A stretch of DNA of 50,702 nt from JAZNOL01 sp045580815 (GTDB lineage: Bacteria; Bacillota; Clostridia; RUG12999), in the NCBI GenBank assembly GCA_045580815.1, contig JAZNOL010000037.1, positions 1 to 50,702 of the forward strand. The letters are read 5' to 3'. Under the pieces are notes generated by a model. That model was not told the origin of the DNA and did not search any database. It saw only the letters and a program-made list of their open reading frames with translations. The position numbers and the translations under genes were made by a program. Positions 50,051-50,702 of this stretch are shown here, piece after piece. The stretch's first letter is position 1, and every line of letters begins with the position of its first letter.

Positions 50051-50702
50051 TTATTTTATAAGTGCACCAATCCATGCGTTTGCAGCTGCATTTTTACCTG
50101 TTTCATTAAGATGTGTATTGTCATCTGCAAAGATTGATGTAAGTTCATAAAGTGCTGATGCAACAGAGATTTTTGAAACGCCTGCTTTGCCTGTTGCAGA
50201 AGTACTTGCGTCTTCAATACAAATCATCATCATTTCAGCATCACCGAAGCAGTCTATACTGTCAACGAATCTTGTATCTGTGCAATCACTGTCACATGCC
50301 CATGATTCTGCAACCATAACCTCTACGCCGGGAACTGCTGTTTTAATTGCGTTAATAAGGCTTGCCGAATCATCTGCAAGGGTTGCGTTGTTTTCTGTAA
50401 GGAAGTTCCAGTAACCAAGCTGAATTACAATTGCATCCCAGTCACTTTCTGCAAGAACGTTGTTAAGTGAAACGTTTGCTGATGAAGCACCGCCTGCATA
50501 TTTTGTATAAACAGCACTTGAAGCGTTGTAGTTTGCAATGTGGTCTGCAATGTTTGCACCATTTGCCGCAACTGTTGTCACTGCAACGTTTACATCTGCA
50601 AGAGCTTCAATGTTTGCTGTTGCGTCTGTAACATATTCGTCACCGATTGCAAGAACTGTAAAGGGTTTTTCTTTTGCTACAAGAGGTTTCTGAACAGGAG
50701 CA
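50051..50702 (-). CDS. SGNH-like (DUF4886-type) secreted protein, 5' end outside window
   Basis: C-terminal 216 residues of a larger protein; the frame stays open to the right edge. It resembles the SGNH/GDSL hydrolase fold, in particular DUF4886: PFTVLAIGDEYVTDA (block I position), WDAIVIQLGYWN (block III-like) and FADDNTHLNETGKNAAANAW (block V with Asp and His). The usual nucleophile is Ser in GDS or GNS; here the position reads Glu (GDE), so ester hydrolysis by the usual mechanism seems impossible. A Thr/Ala/Val-rich stretch before the domain suggests a linker and other domains upstream. It is the first visible gene of the leftward surface cluster, 118 nt before the 1479-aa gene. Confidence 0.65.
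   Translation of the reverse strand, partial: APVQKPLVAKEKPFTVLAIGDEYVTDATANIEALADVNVAVTTVAANGANIADHIANYNASSAVYTKYAGGASSANVSLNNVLAESDWDAIVIQLGYWNFLTENNATLADDSASLINAIKTAVPGVEVMVAESWACDSDCTDTRFVDSIDCFGDAEMMMICIEDASTSATGKAGVSKISVASALYELTSIFADDNTHLNETGKNAAANAWIGALIK

Noticed and set aside
1..50702. Transposases, integrases, phage genes, tRNA or rRNA genes
   Set aside because: I looked on both strands and found no DDE, serine or tyrosine recombinase motifs and no cloverleaf or rRNA signatures.

Overview
The window looks like chromosomal DNA of a spore-forming, anaerobic member of the Clostridia. The evidence is an alpha/beta-type small acid-soluble spore protein, SpoIIID, single-chain GlyRS, AT-rich intergenic DNA with consensus TTGACA-17-TATAAT promoters, strong AGGAGG ribosome binding sites, and many S-layer homology (SLH) proteins. 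The abundance of SLH and glycosidase proteins suggests an uncultured gut or plant-polymer lineage. No rRNA, tRNA, CRISPR, phage or transposase is visible. Taxonomy below class level is a guess.

Left part (1-13.4 kb) is mostly housekeeping: the 3' end of an SLH-like gene, an LRR/SLH surface protein, a SASP, htpG, an orphan TM1266-type regulator, a small alarmone synthetase, an SH3/NlpC-P60 cell wall hydrolase, rsmD, a coaD / coiled-coil protein / citrate synthase operon, a DUF6062-like protein, ogg plus a Cys-rich unknown, and glyQS.

Middle part (13.4-33.1 kb) mixes small accessory modules with core genes. A beta-propeller glycosidase and a PHP phosphoesterase are divergent from an AraC regulator; their core promoters overlap and near-identical palindromes bracket the module. 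Next come an XRE-cupin regulator, rlmH, a PflX-like radical SAM gene behind a structured leader of about 190 nt, and pyk. A DUF1538 membrane protein is translationally coupled to a tandem PII-like protein. Then follow LacI and CPBP-protease genes, a divergent Fe/Mn-SOD homologue, a zinc/cadmium efflux operon (ArsR, separate HMA protein, P-type ATPase) with a clear operator, a GH20-like enzyme divergent from a second AraC regulator, spoIIID, an MGMT-type alkyltransferase and a WYL regulator. An isolated transcription unit encodes a 27-residue membrane microprotein.

Right part (33.2-50.7 kb) is one leftward run of very large secreted proteins. In transcription order these are an SGNH/DUF4886-like protein (cut by the window end), a 1479-aa multidomain FN3/SLH protein, an 880-aa protein with N-terminal SLH, a 1160-aa SLH-anchored clan GH-A glycosidase, a 1065-aa GLUG-repeat protein without SLH, and a 958-aa SLH-anchored GH-A paralogue. 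Tight spacing of the last five genes implies one operon that builds a cell-surface glycan-binding and glycan-cleaving coat. This is the best candidate for a little-described system here, followed by the structured leader RNA and the microprotein unit.
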